Source: Liolophura sinensis
Lineage: Eukaryota > Mollusca > Polyplacophora > Chitonida > Chitonidae
DNA length: 64,000 nt
Reading direction: 5' to 3'
Assembly (NCBI RefSeq): GCF_032854445.1
Contig: NC_088307.1
Coordinates: 12,588,001-12,652,000, forward strand
Made by a program: the position numbers and the translations under genes. Positions within the stretch are counted from its first letter, which is position 1, and every line of letters starts with the position of its first letter. Positions 22,772 through 34,519 of this stretch are shown piece after piece. Below the pieces are notes generated by a model. It was not told where the DNA came from and did no database searches. It saw nothing but the letters and a program-made list of their open reading frames with translations.

Positions 22772-22882
22772 ATGATTTATTTATTTATTTGATTGGTGTT
22801 TGACGCCATACTCAAGAATATTTCACTTATACGACGGCGGCCAGAATTATGGTGGGAGGATACCGGGCAGAGCCCACGAACA
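22772..22882 (-). mobile_element. SINE-1 fragment in D1
   Basis: A (TTTA)n tail then 'ttggtgtttgacgccatact', 'acgacggcggccagaattat' and 'accgggcagagccc'; the head is missing. The D2 copy is at 25,768-25,885. Confidence 0.8.
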
Positions 22883-23689
22883 ACCCAAAAACAAAAGCAA
22901 AACAATAAAAACGAGAATAAAAACTTCGCTCATCAAAAGATAAAGTACTGGGGTGAAATAGCAACCGATAAACTATAATATGGATTGTTATCAAGCATCA
23001 CAGAAATTGTTTCAGTTTTCAGGGAGAGCAACGGCTACGTGAAGGGCTTGTATATTCCCGTATCCTGCAGCAGACATTCATTTGGTTCAGAATCATATTA
23101 ATTCTGTGTATTTTACAGGTATAAATTATTTTTCGCTGCCTGATGGCCATTTTTTTTTTTGGCGTACGTGCTTGTTATCCAAAGAATGGAACTTTGGACA
23201 GGGATGAGTTTCATTGATGAAAGTGTGAATTTCTCGGCTAATGGACAAACGGTGTCAGGTAGTGACGGGGTTGTGCGTGGCGTAACCTTGGCATTGCTAG
23301 GTACCCACCTGATGGCTTATAAATATGCAGATTTCAACAAACATGTAATGTCAAGACTTTTATAAGTGCTTTCTCACAGGCTGACCAAGATAGACACCAA
23401 TGCTTATGGTTGAGTTATAGCACTAAACGCTTTTGTAATATAAAAAAAGGGATATAAGGAAATACGAGTCTGTTTAATAGGTTATCTGCTTTAGTTTGGC
23501 TGGAAAAACAACAACGACGATGAAGCGTTTCTCCTGAACATTGGCCTTCAAAGCTGAATTGATAGGTCATTTACCTCCCCCAATATACCTGAGACTGACA
23601 CCATATCTTTCCGTGTATTGTCCCGGAGTAACCGTGTAACTGATATTATCTCCCCTTGTAACACTCTTCCAGTCTTACGGGATTATTTT

Positions 23690-23890
23690 TTGACTGACTG
23701 CTTGAGGTTTACAGTCGTTTTCAACATTATTTCGGGCATGTCACAATGGTGTTTCCTTTTAGCAGGAAATGTTCATTGTCAGTTTATTTATAGCGCTTCC
23801 TCACTGAAACATCGTGCCCCAGACACCAACCTTGATGTCAAACTCACGAACTGCAGACTAACATCAGGTTTAGCCATCTGTGCTCGGTGC
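23690..23890 (-). mobile_element. Degenerate SINE-2-like sequence present only in D1
   Basis: 'gcttgaggtttacagtcg' and later 'atttatagcgcttcctcact' resemble the tail and middle of SINE-2, with many changes. It lies inside the 450-bp segment that D2 lacks, so it may be an insertion into D1 or part of a deletion from D2. Confidence 0.45.
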
Positions 23891-24462
23891 TATAACATGA
23901 GCAAAATGAAAGTTTTCATTTGGTTACAAGACAGTAATTTTGCCCTACAACGCCCGAAATTGCCACAAGTTTGGTTGAAATGGTGCTAATAGCATCTTGG
24001 AGAAGTCAATGATGACGGTAAAGAACCGCCAGAAATGTTGAAATGTTACACTCCAGTTCAATAATTACCAGACCAACTTTCAATACAGCCTTCAATACAA
24101 ACCGCCATAAATGTATGCAAAGTAAGAAAGTGAGATGGGGTCATAAAAAGAAAAGCAGAAAACACGTTTTCATCGTTGATGAAATCATGCAAGTAGTAGT
24201 CGAATGATATATATCTTTATTTATCGCCATCGTTAACAACGTTTTACCTATATAATGGAGGACGGTAAGTTATAAGAGCAGAGGAGTTTAGTGGAAAGTA
24301 GAGATATTAACACCATATTGCCAGAAGGCAAGCAGTCGTCAAGAAAGATTAGACTGTGGAAAGAGACATAGGAGCCTCACCGAAGGTCCAACGAATAGAG
24401 GACACGGAGCTGTACAAATGCGAATTAATTCAATCAGAATTTATGTTGTATATTCAAAGTAT

Positions 24463-25080
24463 ACTCAACAAAAATATTTAAGGCACGAAACAATTTTATA
24501 TTGTTTTCTCTCCGTATTAAATAAGTTCTTAACTCATCATGTAGGGTAGGTATTCATTATCAACTGTGGCTTTAAAATGCATGTTTCGAGATATGAGGTT
24601 ACAACGACAAAGTGACGTCCCTTTATGATATGACAATTACTTTACGGTACGGTAGGGCCAGTCTGGAAATTTTAACATGTGCCGGTATATAGAATATAAA
24701 GAACAAATTAAAAGGATTACACTGATCTCCTCAATTGTGTTCAGGTGGTAAATATGCGTTCCTAATATTGTACAAAAAATGGTGTTCAGCCGATACTTTG
24801 ATAAAAACACGATCACTGTCATGTTAAAAGATAGGCGAGTAGCCCTTCTGTGCGGTAAAGTGGTGACGTCAATTTGCACCGGGATGTCTTTCTTTTATCG
24901 CAATGGCTTAACTCGAAAATTGCGCATTTCTACCAGATTTTCACATTTTAGGGCAATATTACTGGAGCTATGGCAGTGTGAAAACAGAGTGGTCGGTGGT
25001 TGGTTCCCAGCACTCAGTGCCGAGTGTGTCCACCGTTTTAGCCTCACGAAAGCGTGAACTTTGATTACTGTGAGCTCAAA
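24463..25080. mobile_element. Tc1-like remnant in D1
   Basis: Begins 'actcaacaaaaatatttaag' and contains 'agagtggtcggtggttgg', 'gccgagtgtgtccaccg' and 'cgaaagcgtgaact', as in the hairpin repeat at 10,376. It carries about 145 bp (24,605-24,750) that the D2 copy lacks. Open frames here are not known proteins. Confidence 0.55.
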
Positions 25081-25244
25081 TGTAATGTTTGAAATTATGA
25101 GTCTAATTAGGAGGTATACAGTCAACTTGACATACATTATTTTAAATCTGTCTATATTGTTGCATTATCACTGGTTACTCCGAGCCCAATTTACACAATG
25201 AAAATGAAATTAATTTCAGTATATCTTACCCTCAACATTTCAGC

Positions 25245-25541
25245 ATGCTTAGTTTAGTTTAGTTTATTTACCCATTCTCATACAGACAGCAAGGTCTATT
25301 TACTGAGGTTATAAAAAAATGAATGGTAACAGATATGAATAACTAAAAAACTGACAGTATGTAGGCGCATAGCAGAACAGATAATAAAGCCGTACAGATT
25401 AACAACCAAACATGTGAGCGCCAAAGACCCAAAAAGTAAATAGAACAAGTCTTTGCATTTGGTCTGACAATGTAAATCAGTACAAATGTGAATGTCCGAT
25501 CTGGAGAATAGTTTGTCAAAGGATTCTGGGATTTTATTTGG
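25245..25541 (-). mobile_element. LINE 3'-end fragment in D1
   Basis: The minus strand ends in an (AACTA)n-like short repeat, typical of some LINE 3' tails. The sequence before it continues, in the copies at 27,645 and 34,030, into the LINE relics B and A'. It is cut at 25,541 by the D1/D2 junction. Assignment rests on position and tail, not on a protein match. Confidence 0.4.
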
Positions 25542-25767
25542 CGTTCATTCCCCAAATTTACTAGTATTGAATCTAAAGTTGACACTAGGTAAAGAGGAAC
25601 AGGGTCAATTTAGCACGAAGTTTCACTTTAGGCGTCTCCTTGTATATTGTATACGATCCATAACACATTGATAAACCGTGCCGAAGACACCAGATTTGAC
25701 ATGAACACAGTGGGTTTTTCGATCAGCTAGTAATGCTCTGTTTGCCTTGATGCTCAGCGTGAAATGA

Positions 25768-25885
25768 TTTATTTATTTTTTTATTTGATTGGTGTTTTAC
25801 GCCGTACCCAAGAATATTTCACTTATACGACGGCGGCCAGAATTATGGTGGGAGGATACCGGGCAGAGCCCCGGGGAAACCCACA
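25768..25885 (-). mobile_element. SINE-1 fragment in D2
   Basis: Copy of the fragment at 22,772 with a fuller core ('gcagagccccggggaaaccc'). It predates the D1/D2 duplication. Confidence 0.8.
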
Positions 25886-27013
25886 AACAACCCAAAACAA
25901 AAGAAAAACAATAAAAACGAGAAAAAAAAACTTCGCTCATCAAAAGATAAAGTACTGGGGTGAAATAGCAACCGATAAACTATAATATGGATTGTTATCA
26001 AGCATCACGGAAATTGTTTCAGTTTTCAGGGAGAGCAACGGCCACGTGAAGGGCTTGTATATTCCCGTATCCTGCAGCCGACATTCATCTGGTTCAAAAC
26101 CAAAAAGTCTGTGCCATTTTTTTTTGTTTTGTTTCTTTTTGGCGTACGTGCTTGTTATCCAAAGAATGGAACTTTGGACAGGGATGAGTTTCATTGATGA
26201 AAGTGTGAATTTCTCGGCTAATGGACACATGGTGTCAGATAGTGACGGGGCTGTGCGTGGCGTAACCTTGACATTGCTAGGTACCCATCCCACCTGATGG
26301 CTTATAAATATGCAGATTTCAACAAACATGTATGTCAAGATTTTTATAAGTGCTTTCTCACAGGCTGACCAAGATAGACAGCAAAGCTTATGGTTGAGTT
26401 ATAGCACTAAACGCTTTTGTAATATAAAAAAGGGATATAAGGAAATACGCGTCTGCTCAATAAATTATCTGGTTTAGTAACAAGGCCTTTGCCCTACAAC
26501 GACCAAAATTGCCATAAGTTTGGTTGAAATGATCCTTATAGTATCTTAGAGAAAACAATGATGACGGTAAAGAACCGCCAGAAATGTTGAAATGTTACAC
26601 TCCAGTTCAATAATTACCAGACCAACTTTTAATACAACCTTCAATGCAAACCGCCATAAATGTATGCAAAGTAAGAAAGTGGGATGGGGTCATAAAAAAG
26701 AAAAGCAGACAACACTTTTTTATCGTTGATGAAATCATGCAAGTAGTAGTCGAATGATATATATCTTTATTTATCGCCATCTTTTACAATGTTTTACCTA
26801 TACGATGGAGGACGGTAAATTATAAGAGCAGAGGAGTTTAGTGGAAAGTAAAGATATTAACACCATATTGCCAGAAGGCAAGCAGTCGTCAAGAAAGATT
26901 AGACTGTGGAAAGAGCAATAGGCCCTTATCGAAGGTCCAACGAACAGAGGGCACGGAGCTGTACAAATGCGAATTAATTCAATTAGAACTTATGTTGCCT
27001 ATATTCAAAGTAT

Positions 27014-27485
27014 ACTCAACAAAAATATTTAAGGCACGAAGCAATTTTATATTGTCTTCTCTCCGTATTAAATAAGTTGTTAACTCAACATGTAGGGTAG
27101 GTATTCATTATCAACTGTGGCTTTAAAATGCATGTTTCGAGATATGAAGTTACAATGCGTTCCTAATATTGTACAAAAAATGATGTTCAGCCGATACTTT
27201 GATAAAAACACGATCATTGTCATGTTAAAAGGTAGGCAAGTAGCCCTTCTGTGCGGTAAATTGTTGACGTCAGTTTGCACCGGAATGTCTTTCTGTTGTC
27301 GCAATGGCTTAACTCGAAAATTGCGTATTTCCACCAGATTTTCACATTTTAGGGCAGTATTCCTGGAGCTATGGCAGGGTGAAAACAGAGTGGTCGGTGG
27401 TTGGTTCCCAGCACTCAGTGCCGAGTGTGTCCACCGTTTTAGCCTCACGAAAGCGTGAACTTTGATTACTGTGAGCTCAAATGTA
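27014..27485. mobile_element. Tc1-like remnant in D2
   Basis: Copy of 24,463-25,080 with one internal block missing. It keeps 'agagtggtcggtggttgg' and 'gccgagtgtgtccaccg'. Confidence 0.55.
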
Positions 27486-27644
27486 ATGTTTGAAATTATG
27501 AGTCTAATTAGGAGGTATACAGTCAACTTGACACACATTATTTTAAATCTGTCTATATTGTTGCATTATCACTGGTTACTCCGAGCCCAATTTACACAAT
27601 GAAAATGAAATTAATTTCAGTATATCTTACCCTCAACATTTCAG

Positions 27645-28010
27645 CATGCTTAGTTTAGTTTAGTTTAGTTTCTTTACCCATTCTCATACAGACAGCAAGG
27701 TCTATTTACTGAGGTTATAAAAAAAAAATGAATGGTAACAGATATGAATAACTAAAAAACTGACAGTATGTAGGCGCATAGCAGAACAGATAAAGAAGCT
27801 GTACAGATTAACAACCAAACATGTGAGCGCCAAAGATACAAAAAGTAAATAGAACAAGTCTCTGCATTTGGTGTGACAATGTTGTAAATCAGTACAAATG
27901 TGAATGTCCGATCTGGAGGATAGTTTGTCAAAAGGATTCCGGGATCTTATTAATACATTTTGAGCGAGATGCCCAGATGGGTGCATTGTAAAATATTTTG
28001 GTACTTAAAT
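27645..28010 (-). mobile_element. LINE 3'-end fragment joined to relic B
   Basis: Contains three 'agttt' units (minus-strand AAACT repeats), the same body as 25,245-25,541, and then continues to 'cattttgagcgagatgccc' towards relic B. The same junction is seen before A' at 34,030-34,440. Confidence 0.45.
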
Positions 28011-28079
28011 ATATACAGTTGATAGAACGGTTTACATATCTGTGTAAAAACACAAGGTCAAACTTGGTCATCTTGGTCA

Positions 28080-30330
28080 TCTTGGCACCAGTTAAAAATG
28101 GGTCCAAACCAGATTTCAGCTGAACACAATCATTGAGATCAGATACAGTTTTGAAAATGTTGACATCATTAAGAAACAGTACACATTTAGAGCGAGATAG
28201 CTGAAGCGGTATGTCATTTACTTACAAGAAGGGACGGTCCAAAGATGGGGTCCTATGGGACACTCAAAGTCTGACACGGCACCGTGCACCGTACACCTTA
28301 ACTCGTTGCTTCCAGTTATTTAAATACGAGTGAAATTATTTTAGCAAATTATCAGAAACTCCTAAACACCATAACTTGTTCACAAGTAAGCTACGATTGA
28401 CGCAGTCAAACGCTTTTGAAAAATCTGGATACATTCTATTTACATGCCCATTGCTTTTCCATTAAGATGACACATAGTGAGTGGAACATGTTAAATCCTT
28501 TACAGTGGACAGGTTTTTCCTTAAGCCATGTTGAGTTTACATACCAATGAGAGATAGTAAAGATACTGGTTTGTCTCCAAACTTGAATACATGGAACCGT
28601 TTGCAGATTTTGAACGTTTGGCAACACACTTTGTTTTAAAGAAAAAATTCGCACAAGTTTACAGAAGAGGGCCTGCGATGCCATCGTAGCCGCATGATAT
28701 GGTACAATATTTAACAAAATTTTATGTTCCTTTTTAAAGGACAAGAAAATTTAAATATCAAACAAATAACAATGAAAAGAGCATGCACTTCCTCGCACGT
28801 GCATGCCATAAAATATTCTAAAATGTACCTCAAGCTGATAAATTATAAATAAAGTCAGCGCCAAAATCCGCTGTTGGCGACTCCATTTTGCCTAAGAACT
28901 GCTCCTTAAGTCTTCTGTGTTAGGAGGAGAATTACGCTCGCTCGGAATCCGCCAAAGTGCAGTTCGTACATTTCTGGTAGAACTCTTCTTCCCAGTGGAT
29001 AGCGAACAGTACAGTTCGCTTTCAGCCTGACGATCGGGAAGCCGGAATGTTGGACGTAGGTTCTAAGTTTACACGAACAAGCCGGCAGTTTTAACGACTC
29101 TCATTGACTGACAGGCAACACACTACCAGCATAAATCACAGGGTGTTATAGATGGAGGACGCTATGAACTCAGCGATTAATGCCAGCTTTGCCGTTTTCA
29201 GACTTCACCTGTATGTCGATTAAAAATCGCAAAGTTATCCTGCAGGCACCACCAGTTAGAACAAAAATGTGCCCTTTTAAGCCTGTAGTGTCATTGTTTT
29301 ACGTTTCCTTCTAATTTAAAAGACAGCTTGACGTTACACAATGTATTATTTTAGTTACATGCCATTTGTGAAAGTTTCAACAGATCACTGTGTTAAAAAC
29401 TGACATAGAATACCTGTTCATTAGGTCAGCAATGAGAGAAATATTAGTGGCATTATTATCTTCATCAAAAACATGATTAGGAAGTTCGGTCCTTTCTTTT
29501 TTAAGAAACTTCTGTAGCGCTTAGTGTAAATCTTTACATTTTGCTCAAAATATTCCACACACCTTTCATATTGTACTTTTATTGCTTTTTCAATTCTTTT
29601 ATCATTTGACTTAAGCGGGAGTATTCGTCGCTATTTTTGTTGTTGCCACATTTTTGTGGTTCTTCAAGGCACACTACTTTATCTTTAAAAATGGTCAATT
29701 GAGAGTTATACAATGCAGGAAATGAGCGATTTTGGAAGCACGTTTCAGGATTACGTTTTTTATAATACAGATTAAAATATCATACAAGAAATCAAATGCC
29801 TCATCAACGGAGTGAAAAGAGTAAACAACAGTTCAATCAAAACACGACAGGAGTATTTTTATGTGGAGAAATTCTGCTTTCTTGTAGTCGAACAATTTCC
29901 AGTCGGTCCTCCTTGCAGTTTTTCGTTTCAGCTGGATGTCTATGTGACCCACCACAGCCCGGTGAGTTGATTACGTCGCATTTTCAGCGTCACGCACATA
30001 GGTGCTACAGCCTCGAGTTAGCACGAGATCAAACACCTTGCCATTGCACGTTTTTATCGAGTTACATTGATCCAGGTCCTGCACGGTCAATAAGACAAAG
30101 GTTGTCACAGATGAGGGCGACCAGACGATGTGCAATGGGCCAAGTTGGTTCGACAAAGACATCGAATCCCATGTAATTTCACTCAGGTTAAACTCATCAC
30201 AAGTAAGAATGTTGTCATTGTCTCTCATGGATTCACTTACCAACTCGACAGATTTCTCTAGTTAATTGACGGCTGCAGGGGTAGCGTCAGATGCTATACA
30301 TATACAAACCAGAATTTTATTAACACCCAG
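28080..30330 (-). mobile_element. Decayed LINE ORF2 relic, copy B
   Basis: Older homologue of the relics in A and A'. The minus strand keeps endonuclease sequence near 29,970-30,243 (SMRDNDNILTCDEFNLSEIT) and traces of reverse transcriptase at 28,200-28,740, broken by many stops and indels. About 240 bp near 28,935-29,190 do not match A' in an obvious way. Confidence 0.75.
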
Positions 30331-30949
30331 CAAGGAACACTTTCACTAACAGGGTCCCGTTATGTTTCGAAGTGTTCCCCACAAACACACTGTAAAGTTG
30401 TACTACAGCCAATAAAACACTACCGCCGGATACTTTCCGAAAAGTTGCTATCACGCCTATATATTTTAAATGGCAAGTCCGTGAATAATTAGCCGTAAAA
30501 GGTTATGCACTGTGATTATGGAAAGAAAGATATTTAAATGCGTTCTAACTGTATGATATAAATTAAAATGGCATTCAAGCCGTGTCACCAAGGCAAACAT
30601 TTTTTAATCCATTTGGGTTAAACGCTAATGGTTTTGATGCATTAAAGGGAGAAGTACAGAACACTTTGACATAAGCTTCGCAAGGAAGTAACTAAATTCA
30701 ATATTTGGAAAACACTTGAATTTACTGCAGACGAACCAGATCTTTTATGCAAGACTGGAGAAAACACAACGATTAGCGCTCACCCCTAACGTCTGTCTAA
30801 CATAGAATGCTTATCGTCCTTGGGCGTTTCCTGGCATTGTCCAATACATCAAGCAGTTTTTGGTTATCCTGCAACAAGAGCAATTCGTTCAAAGCTTTGC
30901 TGATCCCGAAAAGAATCAAATCCAGATGGACACGGGTATACGAGCTGGA

Positions 30950-31957
30950 ATGAATTCCTCCAACGTAAATGACACACGGGTGGTGTTTCACCTAACTACT
31001 GCTGGTGTGGCAACTCAGCTCACAGTTTTCTTTATAACTTTTATTCTAGGAGTCGTCGGGAACGTCGTGTTGGTGTTGACAGTGTACAAGAGACCGGCCT
31101 TACACATAGTCACCTACTATTTGGTGTCTGCTCTTGCCATCGAGGACACACTAGCGCTGGTGAATTATGGGATTTTTTATCTGCAAGCCTTTATTTTAGG
31201 CGATTGGTTTCTTGGTGACTCTGCTTGTTTCGCGCACATTTTTCTGCTTTACCTGGCCGCACTTTGTGAACTCAATCTGATGGCAGTGATAAGCTTAGAT
31301 CGCTACTTTGCCTGCTGTAGGCATCTCCGGTATTCTGATGCCATTACTCCACTGCGTTGCGCAGTTGCCATCGCTTGTTGTGGTGTTTACGCCATCGCTC
31401 TGACGCTCTTTCTCATGGTTACATGTCAAGCGTATGGATATGACGAATACTTCAAGAACTGTATCGTGGAGTTATCAAACACACCAAAGCAGCGGCACTG
31501 TTCGATTGTAGGATTTTTTCTCTCAAATCTGCCCTGTACTACAACCATTGCCGTGTGTCAATGGAAAATTCTAAAGCAAGTGAAAAGGGTTACTCAGAAC
31601 ACACCACCGAACGTCACTTCAGGCAACAACGATGTCACTTCCGGCAACCACATGAACAAAGCTACAATGAAGGTGACTCTGATGACGGGAACTTACGTCA
31701 CTTGTTGGTTACCCTTTGTGTTCATTCGTTGCTCTGGTATTTTTGTGGACTGGAAACAATCGGAATCCCTTCAAGACACTTTATACATTCTCAGGCGGAT
31801 AACCCTTCAGATTTTCATGGTGTCTAAATTCGCCAACCCCATTATTTACGGAATTTACAATCGGGAATTCCGTACGCAGTGTGGAAAATTACTTTGCTCT
31901 AAACTGAAAGTGAAAGTTGTTTCAGCACAAACAAAAAAACCAGAGCAAAAATTGTAG
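30950..31957 (+). CDS. Rhodopsin-like (class A) GPCR, intact, 335 residues
   Basis: Paralogue of the receptor at 2787-3755 in the older partial duplicate B. It shows the N-terminal glycosylation sites NSS and NDT, GNVVL in helix 1, ALAIED in helix 2, ISLDRYFACC (DRY), paired cysteines before helix 3 and in loop 2 (FKNC), CWLP and NPIIY. As in the A gene, helix 4 has no Trp (IACCGVY). The tail is longer and basic (KLKVKVV..KKPEQKL), because the roughly 111-bp segment that ends the A and A' frames early is absent. An ATG at 30,926 would add 8 residues. No stop or frameshift seen, so it is probably functional. Ligand unknown. Confidence 0.9.
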   Translation: MNSSNVNDTRVVFHLTTAGVATQLTVFFITFILGVVGNVVLVLTVYKRPALHIVTYYLVSALAIEDTLALVNYGIFYLQAFILGDWFLGDSACFAHIFLLYLAALCELNLMAVISLDRYFACCRHLRYSDAITPLRCAVAIACCGVYAIALTLFLMVTCQAYGYDEYFKNCIVELSNTPKQRHCSIVGFFLSNLPCTTTIAVCQWKILKQVKRVTQNTPPNVTSGNNDVTSGNHMNKATMKVTLMTGTYVTCWLPFVFIRCSGIFVDWKQSESLQDTLYILRRITLQIFMVSKFANPIIYGIYNREFRTQCGKLLCSKLKVKVVSAQTKKPEQKL

Positions 31958-33461
31958 TACCCAAATTCTAATGCAGTTTTCCGGATTGGGTATAGTGCCA
32001 GCCCAATGCAATTCTCAATTTAGCGATATATCAAGTCGAGCTCCACAGAATAGCAATAATGAGAACAACAGAGAACTAAAATTTCTTGCGAAAAGATAAG
32101 AATATTTTATCAAAATTGTAGAAGCTTATGAAACAAAGTCTTGTAACTGGATGTCCTTGTAAGTGAATGTACATACGGCATTGTCTCTGCGTCTGACTTC
32201 AGGCTTAGCTCAGGAATTGTGGACTCCAAGCTAGTGAAGTCAAATCTGATAACATATACAGAAGCGATCGGGACAGTAGATGTTCCAAGAAGAGAAACAC
32301 CAATGAAGGTATTTATTGCTGCAAAAGCCGCTTTCCTGAACAAACGGTCATGTGACTAAGAAAGAGAAACCCCAAATGTGTGTGTCAAAGCCTCACTTTC
32401 TTATAGAAAGCTGTATGTTGTGTTCATTTACGACCAGATTGCATGGCTCTGTGCTTGGATGACTTTTAAACTCTCTTCGAAACGTTTCTCAATTTTAAGG
32501 ACTGGCGATATCAACTTGTCTGATATTTTATGATAAGATTCGGATATTTCCGTGACATACAGGTAAGGTCAATCGCAACAATAACATCACCTTCTAGCTG
32601 AGCATGATTTGATGAAACACAACAACAAGCCAAACGCCCAGTAGAAGTGTTCTTGCTGCTATTTTGTCTAAATATCCACTCAAGATAACGAAAATGATTC
32701 AGAGATGACTTCGGATTCCGCCGCTCTTACTTTGCACTTGAAAATAGCAAAGGACGCACATCATGCCAGCTCAGAAAGACATGTGTGTAACTGCATGCGG
32801 TCTGATCTGAAAAACCTCAGGACTTGTGTGTTCGCTTCATTTATAAGTAATTTTGTCGTGTCCTTGACGACCGAAACCAGAAAACGTTTATAGCTGCCAG
32901 AAACTTGAATACATATTGCTGGTTGACAAATCCCTGCAATCGAAGTCTAAACGCTTCCGGGCATTAGTCAAATCAAAAGATAAATACACATGTATAAAAC
33001 TGCGAATCCAATCTATTTAATGGTTATTTCCACTGTGTTTATGTCAACACGGATATTGAGGATGTACCGCACTTTGAAATAGTTTCAAATGATCGTTTGT
33101 AGTCATCGATTGTTAACGTGAACACTGTGAGAGATATCCCCCTGACAATAGATCCATGCAAGGCTTGTGGCCTTGTGTTCTAAACGAATGTGTAAAAAAT
33201 GTCAATGAACAAAGGAGAATATAGAGATTGCTTCAAATTTGCCAGTGTATTACCTTTTCGCAACTGGTGAAAACTTTAAAGTTTTTGAACGTCTCATTCA
33301 TGAATAATATTTATCGAACCTTATATCTATGAATCTCAACTTGGTTTTGTGAAGGGGTGATTTCATTTTCGAACTTACACGTGTGTTTTAACAATATCAC
33401 AGAATCCATCAACCATATTGATTATTTTTTCAATATATGATAAAAATAATTCCCGAGGAAA
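31958..33461. other. Duplicate B downstream region, then unique sequence
   Basis: Homology to 3,800-4,640 and 38,650-39,480 continues to about 32,665 and then stops. From there to 33,461 the sequence is single copy in this window. The frame at 32,705-32,893 resembles nothing known. No gene recognised. Confidence 0.5.
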
Positions 33462-33592
33462 ACTCACAACCATCTGCACATTGCTGCTGCAAGACCTTCC
33501 CACGGACGGCCGGAGAGGGAGCCAGCATGAGCTGGACTTGAGCTCACATCGACCGCATTAGTGAAAGGCTCCTGGGTCATTATGCTGCGGCA
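33462..33592 (-). mobile_element. SINE-1 head-side fragment
   Basis: Contains 'gaccttcccacggacggccg', 'gccagcatgagctggacttg' and 'ggctcctgggtcattatgct', the half of SINE-1 next to the tRNA-like head. It stops at the start of the Tc1-like remnant, so a rearrangement probably cut both. Confidence 0.75.
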
Positions 33593-33644
33593 GCACGTAC
33601 AAATGGCAATTTATTAAATCAGCATTCAATTTGCCTAAATTCAA

Positions 33645-33885
33645 AGTATGTAAAAATATTGAACGCACGAAGCAATTTGATATTCTTTTCTCTCCGTATT
33701 TAATAAGGTGTTAACTTAACATGTCAGGTAAGTATTCATTATCAACTGTGGCTTCAATTTTCACATTTAAGGGCAATATTCCTGGAGCTGGTCGGTTCAT
33801 AGCACTCAGTACCGAGTATGTCCACCGTTTTAGCCTCACGAAGAGCGTGAACTGTGATTACTGTATGTTCAAATGAAATGTTTAA
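33645..33885. mobile_element. Tc1-like remnant, third copy of this repeat
   Basis: Shorter, more diverged copy with 'gtaccgagtatgtccaccg' and 'cgaagagcgtgaactgtg'. Together with the LINE tail after it, it forms the same lead-in to A' that D2 forms to B. Confidence 0.5.
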
Positions 33886-34029
33886 AATTATGAGTCCAAT
33901 TAGGAGGTACAGAGTCAACTTGACACATATTAATTTTAATCTGTCCATATTGTTGCATTATCACTGGTTTCTGGGAGAATCATTTGCACAGTGAAAATAA
34001 AATTAATATCAGCATGTCTTTCCCACAGC

Positions 34030-34440
34030 ATTTCTGCATCCTTAGTTTAGTTCAGTTTTTTAACCATTCTCATAGAGACAGCAAGGTCCATTTACAGAGG
34101 TTATAAGAAAAAAAATGGTAACAGAAATGAAAAACTAGAAAAAAAACTAACAGTCTGTAGACGCAAAACATAACAGATAATAAAGCTGTAGAGATTAATA
34201 ACCAAACACGTGAGTTCCAAAGACACAAAAAGCTAATAAAAGACATGTTAATAGAACAAGTCTCTGCATTTGGTTTGAAAATGTTGTAAATCGGTAAAAA
34301 TGTGAATGTCCGATCTCGAGGATAGTTTTCAAAAGGATTCTGGGATCTTATTAATACATTTTGAGCGAGATGCCCGGACAGGTGCTCTGCAAAATATTTT
34401 GATGCTTAAAAATATATACAATTGAAAAAACGATTTACAC
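34030..34440 (-). mobile_element. LINE 3'-end fragment joined to relic A'
   Basis: Homologue of 27,645-28,010, with a degraded (AACTA)n end and 'cattttgagcgagatgccc' near 34,355. Shows that the LINE plus GPCR module shares its left flank between B and A'. Confidence 0.45.
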
Positions 34441-34519
34441 ATCTATTTAGAAACCAGAAGATCAAAATATTTCCCTTAGGTTTAAATACCAGAATAGATT
34501 GACAGAAGCATTACTTATG

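Larger units (their letters stand above)
22551..25541. repeat. Tandem duplication of a repeat-rich unit, copy D1
   Basis: Starts 'gttcattccccaaatttact' and matches 25,542 onwards at an offset of about 2993 bp. It holds a SINE-1 fragment, a conserved stretch at 23,160-23,340 with an open frame but no known similarity, about 450 bp (23,490-23,935) missing from D2, a Tc1-like remnant and a LINE 3' tail. No gene recognised. Confidence 0.88.
25542..28010. repeat. Tandem duplication of a repeat-rich unit, copy D2
   Basis: Same order as D1 but without the 450-bp and 145-bp segments. Its right end runs on into LINE relic B instead of breaking at 'gggatttta'. No gene recognised; the open frame near 26,090-26,297 is the twin of the D1 one. 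Confidence 0.88.

Noticed and set aside
31850-31957. Receptor B as a processed retrocopy that lost an intron present in A
   Set aside because: The segment missing from B is wider than any GT-AG intron that fits A and A', and flanking non-coding sequence is shared on both sides, so B is a DNA-level duplicate.
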